64,000 bases of DNA, taken from Planctomycetia bacterium. Its GTDB lineage: Bacteria > Planctomycetota > Planctomycetia > Pirellulales > Thermoguttaceae. This document shows positions 42,304 to 50,465 of this stretch, one piece after another (positions within the stretch are counted from its first letter, which is position 1; each line of letters starts with the position of its first letter). The stretch is taken from contig JAUNSJ010000001.1 of NCBI GenBank assembly GCA_030539295.1, positions 168,023 to 232,022 on the forward strand, in the 5' to 3' direction. The notes beneath the pieces are model-generated. The model was not told the origin of the DNA. It saw nothing but the letters and a program-made list of their open reading frames with translations, and did no database searches. The position numbers and the translations under genes are program-made.

Positions 42304-43791
42304 TTATTTCCAAATGGCACGAAGAGTATCGATCGTCTCGCGAACGAGTTGATCGCCCCCTTCCGGAGAGACCACATTACTGCCGATAACGGCACTGTAA
42401 CCACCGCCTTCGACGGCCCGTTTCGTTGCCAGGTAGGTACTCGGGGTGGCTCCGGCCCCGGCGAGCTGTATGACGAACGTCTGTACCGCCGGCGAATGCG
42501 TTTTCATCCAGATTCCGAAATCGGTAAAGAGTTCGAACTGATTCGTGCAAAATGCAAGGTCGCCTAATTGCAGGACATGAACCGGCGTTTTATAGGTTGG
42601 GTTCTTATTCGCTTGCTGTTCGTTATAGCGATCGACAATGCTGCCATACCATTCGAAGAACATATAGTTCACTTCCGACGCGGTCTTTTCCGGGTGTGCA
42701 TCCAGTTCCGCTTGAAAGCGGTCGAGTCCCGCCTGGGCCTCTTTCATTTCCGCTTCCGTTACGATTCGCATGGGTAATTTCAGGATTTTGTATTCATGCT
42801 GAAACGGCACGTCGGCTTGCCAGTCTTGTTCGGCAACTTCCCATGCGGAACTGACCGCAGCAGTAATCTTTCTGGCAATTTCCTGCATTTCGCCGGCTTT
42901 CCCCTCCAGGAATCCGCGCAAGGTCCGCGAGCGTGCCTGGGAAAGATAATGATATTGATAATGAGGTGAGACGTCGCCTGCGGCGGAACATTGTGCGAGA
43001 ATGACCACATCGTCGCCAAACTTTTTATGCAAGTCTTCACGGACATAATGCCAGTAATCAGCGTCGATTCGCTTATCACCTTCATTGACTTGAGAGGGAC
43101 AGGCAACATTAACAAGAATGGCGCATAATTTTTTATTTTCATTTCGAAAGAAGATGGCACCGACTTCATGGTCTTCCACATTTTCGAAATGGTCGAAATC
43201 ATCGCGTGATGTTTTTCCGTACAAGGAAGCAGTACCGTCGCGATACACTTCACGGCGGCTGAAACCGACCCCGGCATAATCGACCCCCCAGGCGAATTCC
43301 GCGTTTGGCGAACGATTCTGCCATGCCTGGACCACGGCTTCGGCAATACGAGAGGAGACGAACTCCACAACGTCGGAATAATCAGCCAGGCCCTCCCATT
43401 TCGGCAGGGCTGGTCCTTCGAATGCCGGTGCGGTATGCGCGTGCGTTGCAGAAAGAATAATTTTGTCCGTATCGATCGAAGAATCGGCCGCCGTCACTTT
43501 TTCACGAACGGCATCGGTTAAAACCTGGGTTACTGCACAAATATCCAGTGAAACGAAAATTACGGAATCGCCTTCCGTCTCAAGTTGCGATTCCAGAGCC
43601 AAAACGTTTGCCGTAAGCGGACTATTAACGCCCTGCGACACACGCAAATAGCTCTGGCCAGTGAGCGCAACTTGCGTTGCCGGCGTTATATCGACGGACG
43701 CTGTTCCCATTTTAAAGGTCGCACCGTGAACGAACGTTGCACTTGAAATCAGCAGGAAGCAGACGGCAAGTGTATTAATAAATTTTGTCAT
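42304..43791 (-). CDS. Exported ceramidase-fold hydrolase, paralog 2
   Basis: This 495-residue protein has a Sec signal (VCFLLISSATFVHGA). It shares the neutral ceramidase N-terminal fold with the protein at 10064: GTASVDITPATQVALTGQ, VSLDICAVTQVL, the metal motif ILSATHAHTAPAF, and GDVSPHYQYHY near the second metal-binding site. It lacks the ceramidase C-terminal domain. It should hydrolyse an amide or ester bond outside the cell; the substrate is unknown. It is last in an operon with a lipoprotein (105 bp upstream) and a DUF1559 protein, exactly parallel to the nucleoside-hydrolase operon at 12.6-15.3 kb. Confidence 0.78.
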   Translation of the reverse strand: MTKFINTLAVCFLLISSATFVHGATFKMGTASVDITPATQVALTGQSYLRVSQGVNSPLTANVLALESQLETEGDSVIFVSLDICAVTQVLTDAVREKVTAADSSIDTDKIILSATHAHTAPAFEGPALPKWEGLADYSDVVEFVSSRIAEAVVQAWQNRSPNAEFAWGVDYAGVGFSRREVYRDGTASLYGKTSRDDFDHFENVEDHEVGAIFFRNENKKLCAILVNVACPSQVNEGDKRIDADYWHYVREDLHKKFGDDVVILAQCSAAGDVSPHYQYHYLSQARSRTLRGFLEGKAGEMQEIARKITAAVSSAWEVAEQDWQADVPFQHEYKILKLPMRIVTEAEMKEAQAGLDRFQAELDAHPEKTASEVNYMFFEWYGSIVDRYNEQQANKNPTYKTPVHVLQLGDLAFCTNQFELFTDFGIWMKTHSPAVQTFVIQLAGAGATPSTYLATKRAVEGGGYSAVIGSNVVSPEGGDQLVRETIDTLRAIWK

Positions 43792-43896
43792 GAACTGTAT
43801 TCTCCAAAAAACTTAAAGGTGTAAGAAGAAGTTGCAAAAGCAACCTCTTGCAACTTCTGAATTGAGGACATGGTACGGGGGCTCCGTCACCAGGAT

Positions 43897-44442
43897 CTAA
43901 CGTCCTTTTTCTTTGATCTCTACTTCAACGACCTTCCCCGCGTTGAGTTCAAATCGTGAATTTTCTTTGTTGACATTAATCTCCAAAGGGGTCGTGTTAA
44001 CACTTGTATAGACGGGTTCAACGCAATTGTATGCTTTCGATTTTGCGAGTTTCGCCGCGAGTTCCGCCGCGTGTTCCGTTTCCCAGCGTTTAAAGCCGGC
44101 TATATCGTCTGGAGCCTCTTCGTAGGAAACAGGGTCGGTTATTTTCGTCTTCTTAAGGAAGACTTTATAGGTTCCCTCCGGAGCTCCGGCAAATTGACCG
44201 TGCGTGTAAATTATTGCCGTGCCCGATTCGTCGGTTGTGCCTCCAACAGCCCAGCCACTATCTGCCCCGCTACCGACAGGACTAAGCGTTACTTGTGCCT
44301 CTGATAACGGAACGTTGTCGTCTTGCGTTATTACCAGAGTCACAGGCAGAAGCTGCGGCATGCCTTCCGGACGTTTGGCCCCTTTACATCCCATTGCAAA
44401 AAATGCAAGCAGGACAACGCCATAAATCAGTCTGGTTCTCAT
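43897..44442 (-). CDS. Small lipoprotein, partner of DUF1559 protein
   Basis: This 181-residue protein has a lipoprotein signal, [15 protein letters not shown], with lipidated Cys at about residue 19. The mature part ([30 protein letters not shown]) looks like the carboxypeptidase-regulatory-like beta sandwich of the lipoprotein at 13777, though it is longer and carries a helical insert ([16 protein letters not shown]). Its ATG overlaps the stop of the DUF1559 gene (ATGA), so the two are translationally coupled. The longer upstream reading is rejected because the lipobox signal begins at 44442. Function unknown; probably an envelope partner of the prepilin-like protein. Confidence 0.78.
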   Translation of the reverse strand: MRTRLIYGVVLLAFFAMGCKGAKRPEGMPQLLPVTLVITQDDNVPLSEAQVTLSPVGSGADSGWAVGGTTDESGTAIIYTHGQFAGAPEGTYKVFLKKTKITDPVSYEEAPDDIAGFKRWETEHAAELAAKLAKSKAYNCVEPVYTSVNTTPLEINVNKENSRFELNAGKVVEVEIKEKGR

Positions 44443-45625
44443 AGTGACTTCGTCTCCCCGCCTTGTGGCGAGCCGAGTGCTCCCCAGACTCCGTAAGGAC
44501 TTTCGCCTGAGGTAACACCCGCCTTTGTCAAATCCCCACAATTGATGGTCTCACTGACAAAGCGAACCGCGCCATCGGCGAAAAGAACATTGACGCCTCC
44601 TGAATGATGACTCGTGGCAGAGAAGATGCCACCACCCCCAGAAAATGTCTCGGTTGCTTTGTTCGTAATGCAAGAGGGTGAGTTCGGGGGAAGAATGGTC
44701 AGGATACCATGTGTGGAGATCAAGGCGTCGAATACTTCGGAACCACGCCACGATACCGATGCGACCCCGGTGAAAACACTTCTGTCGTTTGCCCCTCGCG
44801 GAATGTTCATGCAGACAGCAGGTCCTTCTCCGTCCGTCGCCAGGTTACTTTCAGTAAGTGCACCCGTGACGACGCCCCCTTTAATCTTCTTTGACGCCCT
44901 TTCCGGAACACTGGCGGCTTCGGAAGCGGCAACCGTATTGGATGTACCATCAAGAACGAAACTGAACGACATATGTCGAAACGCGGCAAAAAGGCCTCGG
45001 GACCGCGAATTGACATAATCATCCGACTCTGAGAGCCACTTATCGGTCTTCGTCCAGTAGTCGTAACCACTACCCATATGCGTCACCGCGTCCGCCCATG
45101 GAAAGCCGTTGTAGCGTGTCGAATCGCCGTAACTCGGGTGCACACAGGCTCGCGATTTAAGTGATATGGATGGGTCCGAAGGGCAGCAGAGCGTCTCTAT
45201 GGTATAGCTCGCAAAGGGTTCATTCCAGGGCCAGTAGTTGGCATCGCTCGAAGCCGCTTTATATTCATAGATCGCCACGTGCTCCATGAAGGGGCAAAGA
45301 ACGTAATGCATCCCCCAGCGAAAGCGGTTTCCCCGCTGGCAATTGGTTGCAGGCAACGAATTGTTCACGTCGTGGTAGTTGTGCAGGGCTATGCCATACT
45401 GCTTGAAATTGTTGGAGCACTGCATCCGACGTGCAGCCTCCCGGGCCGCCTGAACCGCAGGCAGCAGAAGCGCGATCAAGATTCCGATGATGGCAATCAC
45501 CACCAGAAGTTCCACAAGAGTAAAGGCGAGAAGTTGAATCAGGCGGGATTTCTTTCGGTGGACTAAATCCCCCCCCCCGCGCAAATTAACATCTTCACAA
45601 CTTGGGCTTCGAGACTCTTCTTCAT
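44439..45625 (-). CDS. DUF1559 prepilin-like protein with frame-breaking poly-G tract
   Basis: The body encodes a type IV prepilin-like DUF1559 protein ([20 protein letters not shown], then [17 protein letters not shown]-terminal [15 protein letters not shown]). The best start, ATG at 45625 with AAGGAGAA 7 nt upstream, reads [19 protein letters not shown]. It then meets TAG because of a run of exactly 10 G (plus-strand C at 45569-45578). One added G, two lost, or a -1 ribosomal or transcriptional slip would join this leader to [19 protein letters not shown] reading already in the body frame could start at ATG 45653 or TTG 45710, but these give acidic, unprepilin-like N-termini. So the gene is either phase-variable (OFF here), decoded by slippage, or mis-sequenced. 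Promoter/operator at 45817-45882. Confidence 0.75.
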
Positions 45626-45816
45626 GGTTCTTCTCCTTCTGATAGACCGACATTCCAATCTTTCCGCGTTTGCCCCCTGTATGGCCGCCCAGCAGCAACA
45701 CGTCTGGCAAGGCTTTGCGAAAAATGGAATGTCAGTAAATTAAAAATGGGTTTTGGACACTATGTCCTTGTTTATGGGACGATACTCAACTCAATCCCAA
45801 CTTTTTCATTAACCTT

Positions 45817-45882
45817 ATTATACAAGAGAAAAACAGACATTTCAATTCCATTTTGCGCAAAATGCACTTCCATTTTGCGACA
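45817..45882 (-). promoter_or_regulatory. Operator-promoter with 41-bp dispersed element, copy 2
   Basis: Positions 45842-45882, read on the minus strand, match the element at 8955-8995 with only three or four differences, all in the spacer between the direct repeats. The palindrome CATTTTGCGCAAAATG is intact. Its end overlaps the -35 box TTGAAA (45845-45840). After 17 bp comes a perfect TATAAT (45822-45817). It drives the DUF1559/lipoprotein/ceramidase-fold operon. The rest of the 45626-46018 gap shows nothing else. Confidence 0.75.
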
Positions 45883-46018
45883 TTATCTCCTCCCACTCGC
45901 AGCTCGACGCCCGTAAAACCGCTAAATATCAAACAATAATAATATTTTTAATAAACATTTTATATTCCGATCTAAATTCATCCCGGCCATGAAGGAAAAA
46001 TGACTCGGGACGTACTTC

Positions 46019-47089
46019 TCACAATGAATCGTTTACAACAAACGCCAGACCGTAGGCAATCCAGAGAGGGGTTGTGAAGATTGCAACGACGGTATTGCTC
46101 AAAATGACGGAAAGCGACGTCTTGACGCTGCCGCCATAAAGGCGCGAGAGAACGACCGGAAAGACGGCACTGGCCATAGCCGCGTGGATCACGAGTACAA
46201 TTTTGAGTTCACGCGTTACAGGAAGGTACCGCGCGGCAAGAATAATCAGGGCCGGCAGAACCACCAGTCGCAACAGGCACGAACTGACCGCCAGTGGAAT
46301 CAAGCGCACACGCTCCTGACCACCTTGGCTCCAGGAGTGAGTCTTATCGTCCGGTTCCAGCTGCTTTAAGCTCATCTCTTTTTCTTCAGAGACTTCCGGC
46401 TCCTGATGTCTCATCGTGCAGTCGCCAATGACCGCACCAACGAACAGGAGCGACACCGGAATTGCCGCCACGCCGATCATGTCAACCGATTTCATCAGTA
46501 GCGAGGGCACATGGTCCGACAGACCGGTTACATCAATCAAGATGCAGGAAAGAATCGCGATTGTGGGAAAGTTGCACATACGCAGAAGCGATTTTTTGGT
46601 AAGTACACCGGAGAGACAAAATATGCCCAGGGTCCATAGTGCGAACTCCGTGCCCATATTTTGCACAAACAGTACCGAAAGAGCTTTGTCGTCGCCGGGA
46701 TACAGGTCCGCAATTAAGGGAATGGGGACATAGCCATAATTCAGCATACCCACACATAGCGCAAAGGTACCCAGCTGCACACGATTGTCGATTCCCGTCC
46801 ATCTTCTCGGCAAAAATCGGCCGTAAAGCCAGGCAACGCCAAGGCCAAGGACAACAACTCCGACTCCGGTCAGCGGCGGCCAGCACAGATTGGCCAGGTC
46901 ATCAAAAGCATCGTTTCCAATAATCTTGGACGCAATCAGGCAAGGCATGAACAGGTTCACGACCAGCTTCACGACAATATCGGTTGCGTCGGGCGTAATC
47001 CAACTGTTGCGTCGGCATAAGATTCCCACAAGGAGTACAATATAGACCGACAGAACAGAAAGCAGGGGAATGCGAAACAGCTCCAGCAT
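46019..47089 (-). CDS. AEC-family (auxin efflux carrier-like) transporter
   Basis: This 356-residue membrane protein has about ten hydrophobic segments in two halves with a cytoplasmic central loop (EPEVSEEKEMSLKQLEPDD). Features of the auxin efflux carrier/malonate carrier group include the N-terminal FRIPLLSVLSVYIVLLVGI, LVVNLFMPCLI and the paired VQLGTFALCVGMLNYGYVPI. AEC proteins in bacteria transport organic anions such as malate or malonate. The substrate here is unknown. It begins 4 bp after the hemB stop codon on the same strand, so they are probably co-transcribed. Confidence 0.83.
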   Translation of the reverse strand: MLELFRIPLLSVLSVYIVLLVGILCRRNSWITPDATDIVVKLVVNLFMPCLIASKIIGNDAFDDLANLCWPPLTGVGVVVLGLGVAWLYGRFLPRRWTGIDNRVQLGTFALCVGMLNYGYVPIPLIADLYPGDDKALSVLFVQNMGTEFALWTLGIFCLSGVLTKKSLLRMCNFPTIAILSCILIDVTGLSDHVPSLLMKSVDMIGVAAIPVSLLFVGAVIGDCTMRHQEPEVSEEKEMSLKQLEPDDKTHSWSQGGQERVRLIPLAVSSCLLRLVVLPALIILAARYLPVTRELKIVLVIHAAMASAVFPVVLSRLYGGSVKTSLSVILSNTVVAIFTTPLWIAYGLAFVVNDSL

Positions 47090-47092
47090 GAA

Positions 47093-48115
47093 TCAGGCCA
47101 TCCACCGGGCAACGTCTTTTGCCCAATAAGTCAGGATAATACCGGCCCCGGCACGCACAATCGAGCCGAGCGACTCCAGAACAATTCGTTTTTCATCGAT
47201 CCAGCCGTTGAGGGCAGCGGCCTTGGTCATACTGTACTCACCGGATACGTTATACGCGGCCAGCGGCACACCGGGATAGCGGTCATGAACCTGGTGTATT
47301 ATATCGAGATAAGGCAGAGCAGGTTTAACCATAATCATATCGGCACCTTCTGCCAGGTCAAGTTCGACTTCTCGCAACGCCTGTTCCGCCGCGGCCAAGG
47401 GGTCCATCTGATATGAACGGCGGTCGCCAAACTGGGGAGCGCTCTCCGCCGCGTCGCGAAACGGGCCATAAAAGGCACTGGCATATTTGACGGAATAACT
47501 CATAATGGGCAGTTCACTAAAGCCGTTTGCGTCGAATCCACGTCGAATCGCGCCGATCATACCGTCCATCATACCGCTGGGCGCGACCATATCGACGCCG
47601 GCTCGGGCCTGCGCAAGTGTCTGCCGGGTCAAGTTTTCCAGCGTCGCATCGTTATCGACATCCCACTGACCGGCATAATTCTGCTTGAGTACGCCACAGT
47701 GGCCATGATCCGTATATTCACAAAAGCAGACGTCGGAAATAATCAAAAAATCTTTGCCAACGACGTCTTTCGCTGCACGAATCGCCTGGCAGATTATGCC
47801 TGACTCGCACATTGCGTCGGAGCCGACCGCGTCTTTTGTGTCCGGAATGCCAAAGAGAATTACGCCGCCCAGACCGAGCTGTTCCGCTTCCCGAACTTCT
47901 TTGACGAACTCATCCAGAGAGAGTTGGAATTGACCCGGCATGGACGCAATGGGTGTGCGCACTCCCTGTCCCGAACGCACAAAGACTGGCCATATAAGGC
48001 GTTCCGGTCGGATCACCGTCTCTTGCACCAGTCGCCGAACGCCACTGTGATACCGTAACCGACGCATGCGCGTTGCGGGGAAAAACCCGTTATATTCCGA
48101 TTCCTGACTACTCAT
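47093..48115 (-). CDS. hemB: Delta-aminolevulinic acid dehydratase (porphobilinogen synthase)
   Basis: HemB condenses two aminolevulinate molecules to porphobilinogen in tetrapyrrole synthesis, feeding heme (several c-type cytochromes are encoded here) and possibly cobalamin. The protein has 340 residues, normal length. The zinc site SDVCFCEYTDHGHCG has all three Cys, and the two active-site lysines are in SYSVKYASAFYGP and MIMVKPALPYLD (Schiff base). The N-terminal RMRRLRYHSGVRRLVQET is standard. It precedes the AEC transporter by 4 bp. Confidence 0.95.
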   Translation of the reverse strand: MSSQESEYNGFFPATRMRRLRYHSGVRRLVQETVIRPERLIWPVFVRSGQGVRTPIASMPGQFQLSLDEFVKEVREAEQLGLGGVILFGIPDTKDAVGSDAMCESGIICQAIRAAKDVVGKDFLIISDVCFCEYTDHGHCGVLKQNYAGQWDVDNDATLENLTRQTLAQARAGVDMVAPSGMMDGMIGAIRRGFDANGFSELPIMSYSVKYASAFYGPFRDAAESAPQFGDRRSYQMDPLAAAEQALREVELDLAEGADMIMVKPALPYLDIIHQVHDRYPGVPLAAYNVSGEYSMTKAAALNGWIDEKRIVLESLGSIVRAGAGIILTYWAKDVARWMA

Positions 48116-48269
48116 CTTGCTTACCTTACCTCGTGCTTTCTTACTGACGCCGTGTCACTTGCCCGGCTGTCCATGTCTCTAATATAATATTGTATCCTCA
48201 CATCTCTAGCGGTCTACCCGGGGTCCTCCGCTGTTTTTACCGCTTTCAAAAAATTTCTCCCAGGGGGGG

Positions 48270-48297
48270 TTGTTGCCATCCTGCTTCGTGCTATAAT
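48270..48297 (+). promoter_or_regulatory. Promoter of the RNA-binding protein gene, long leader
   Basis: TTGTTG (48270-48275) and TATAAT (48292-48297) are 16 bp apart, giving a predicted 5' leader of about 260 nt. Nothing else is recognised in the 48116-48566 gap apart from the unlocated hemB promoter. Confidence 0.5.
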
Positions 48298-48566
48298 TCT
48301 CTTCAGTGTTTTTAAGACATGAGAGCGATTTAAGCTTAATTTTTTTGAACTGATTTTGCGTCTATTCAAGAACGTCCGGCCTGAGATTAGCGTTTGTTTT
48401 GCCCTGTGCGAGGCTGATTCTTTCCCATTTCTCTTTAGTGTCCTGGAAATTTTTGTATCCCTATGGGTTATATCCTAACGGGATCGTTGAGTTTCGGAAG
48501 ACCGTTTCTGCACCCGGAGTCTTTTGAATCGTTTGTGTATCGGGTCGCAGGAAAGAAAGTTGTGTT

Positions 48567-48860
48567 ATGAAAATCTATGTTGGAAACCTCTCTTACAGTA
48601 CTACTGAAAGTGACCTTCGTTCGGCTTTTGAAGCCTATGGCGCCGTTGATTCGGTCGACGTCATTATGGATCGCCAGACCGGCCGTTCCAAAGGTTTTGG
48701 TTTCGTTGAAATGAGCAATCGGGACGAAGCGCAGAAGGTCATCCAGTCGCTTGACGGACAGTCGCTCAATGATCGTAATCTTACGGTCAATGAGGCGCGT
48801 CCGCGTCAAGAAGGTGGCAGTCGCATGAATCGCGGTGGCGATTCCCGACGTCGCTACTAG
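48567..48860 (+). CDS. RRM-domain RNA-binding protein
   Basis: This 97-residue protein is one RNA recognition motif. RNP2 is KIYVGNLSY at residues 2-10 and RNP1 is KGFGFVEM at about residues 42-49, with the aromatic RNA-contact residues in place. The tail is Arg/Gly-rich (SRMNRGGDSRRRY). Such small RRM proteins of cyanobacteria and Planctomycetes act as RNA chaperones, often cold-induced. The long leader and two downstream hairpins suggest post-transcriptional control. It stands alone. Confidence 0.92.
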   Translation: MKIYVGNLSYSTTESDLRSAFEAYGAVDSVDVIMDRQTGRSKGFGFVEMSNRDEAQKVIQSLDGQSLNDRNLTVNEARPRQEGGSRMNRGGDSRRRY

Positions 48861-48875
48861 TCCCCAGCGAACCCA

Positions 48876-48908
48876 ACGCTCCCTTTCATATTTTGCAATT
48901 GGGAGCGT
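48876..48908 (+). terminator. Hairpin after the RRM gene
   Basis: An 8-bp perfect stem (ACGCTCCC with GGGAGCGT, 17-nt loop) lies just after the stop codon, without a T run. Confidence 0.45.
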
Positions 48909-48930
48909 GTTCGGTTTGCGTCAAAAAACA

Positions 48931-48986
48931 AAGAACCGTGCGAAATTGCTCCTGATAAGGGAGTCTGTTCCGCGCGGTTCTTTTTT
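48931..48986 (+). terminator. Rho-independent terminator
   Basis: A 12-bp stem (AAGAACCGTGCG with CGCGCGGTTCTT, one G-T pair) is followed by six T. It ends the RRM transcript. Confidence 0.8.
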
Positions 48987-49070
48987 GCGCTGTGAGGCGG
49001 TCGTGGCATGCGGCAACTGCGTGAATACGGGAAGTGCGGGCATGCGACAACCGTCTCGCTGCCGCGGTCG

Positions 49071-50330
49071 TTAGTTCTTCTTCATGTGAAAGGCGAGAAT
49101 TTCCGACGTGCTCGGACGCATAATACGCGGGTCGACATGCTCGCCACGCTGCAGGGTTGCCCGAACTTCTTTTCCGGAGATAAAGACCGGCTTTTCCTCT
49201 TTGTGAAATTCCATAAGGTCAACGCGTCCGAGGGACTCGTAATAGGCGGCAAAGCCTACCTTAAGCGGCTTTTCCAGGAGTTCCCCTTCCAGATGCTCAA
49301 AGATTTCCTGGGCGTCGAAGTCACCCCAGATTGCCGTGCCATCCTTATAAGGAGCATCCGCGTGCTTTCGGCCAATGATCAAGTCGGTAAAGCCAAAGTT
49401 CTGCCGATAAATCGCGTGCATAACCGCCTCTTTCGGCCCGCCGTAGAACATCTTTATATCAAGACCAAGGAGTATGACGCGGTCCGGAACCGCTTCTCCC
49501 AGTTTTGACCAAAGCTCATGGTCGCTATCGCCTTCACCGAGCGAGCGATTCTTAATGAGCATTTCGTACGTCTGCATGCGAATTTCCGCATTGACGTCGT
49601 CCCCTTTCGTCTCGCCCACAAGCGGATTCAGGCACGCGCCCGCATTATAGCCCTGCTTTAAGAGCGTCTCCAGCCCGTAGACAAGAGCGTATTCGTGCGC
49701 CCGATGCAATGGATTACGCGTCTGGAACGCCACCACACGATTCCATCCCTTTTGCGAAATTAACGCCCGCGTCTCTTTCGGGGAGAGAATATACTGACCA
49801 AATGCGGCATTCTTCTGCTGCGGAAAAACGTGAATCGTCCCGCCCAGCAGCCACGTCTTGTCAGCATCGTGCACCAAGGCCATGTCCGCGCCCGGATGGT
49901 CCGTCCGATCCGTCAAATAGACCGCTTTTAGATACTTCGCCTTGTCCCACGGAAAAACATCCGTTATATCCAAAGTCGCGACAATCTCGCCCTTGGCACT
50001 GGTCAAAGCAACTTTCTGACCCGGCTTAAGCCCCTGGGCCTGCGATTCCGTAACCGGCAGGGAAAGCGGAATCGTCCACGCGTATCTCTTGCCACCAGAG
50101 ACAATGTACGAATGCTCAAGCACTTGATTAAACGTCGCCTGGTCCATCGGACCGGAAAGCGGGGTAAGTCCGCCGTCTCCCCAGCGGTACACCGTCGAAA
50201 GGTCAGCGTCGGACACCGGAACGGCGGTAAGCGATGCCGCTTCTTCTCGCGCCGCGGACAGTTCCTCTTCCGGTACAGCACAACAAACAGGTTCAGACAA
50301 ACCGCCATGGAACAGAATCAGATCGGACAT
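49071..50330 (-). CDS. sat: Sulfate adenylyltransferase (ATP sulfurylase, monofunctional)
   Basis: This 419-residue enzyme makes adenosine 5'-phosphosulfate from ATP and sulfate. The nucleotide-binding motifs are clear: [13 protein letters not shown] (QxRNPxHxxH) and [13 protein letters not shown] (GRxHA), with [20 protein letters not shown] between them. It is the Sat/MET3-type, not CysN/CysD. No APS kinase or APS reductase gene is adjacent, so use in assimilation or dissimilation cannot be decided; a lone sat is usual in Planctomycetes. It could also supply sulfate activation for sulfated glycans. Confidence 0.93.
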   Translation of the reverse strand: MSDLILFHGGLSEPVCCAVPEEELSAAREEAASLTAVPVSDADLSTVYRWGDGGLTPLSGPMDQATFNQVLEHSYIVSGGKRYAWTIPLSLPVTESQAQGLKPGQKVALTSAKGEIVATLDITDVFPWDKAKYLKAVYLTDRTDHPGADMALVHDADKTWLLGGTIHVFPQQKNAAFGQYILSPKETRALISQKGWNRVVAFQTRNPLHRAHEYALVYGLETLLKQGYNAGACLNPLVGETKGDDVNAEIRMQTYEMLIKNRSLGEGDSDHELWSKLGEAVPDRVILLGLDIKMFYGGPKEAVMHAIYRQNFGFTDLIIGRKHADAPYKDGTAIWGDFDAQEIFEHLEGELLEKPLKVGFAAYYESLGRVDLMEFHKEEKPVFISGKEVRATLQRGEHVDPRIMRPSTSEILAFHMKKN

Positions 50331-50465
50331 GATATTCTTTCTATACTTTCTCTCTTGGAATCGGACCTCTCGTTACACGACCATGAGCACCACAAGCCCA
50401 AAGATCAGTAACACAAACAACAATTCTATCACTTTTTGTAAATAAATCAAGTGAGGGGATAAAAA

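Noticed and set aside
42124..42567. Plus-strand frame of 147 codons
   Set aside because: It runs antisense into the ceramidase-fold gene, with odd composition and no ribosome site.
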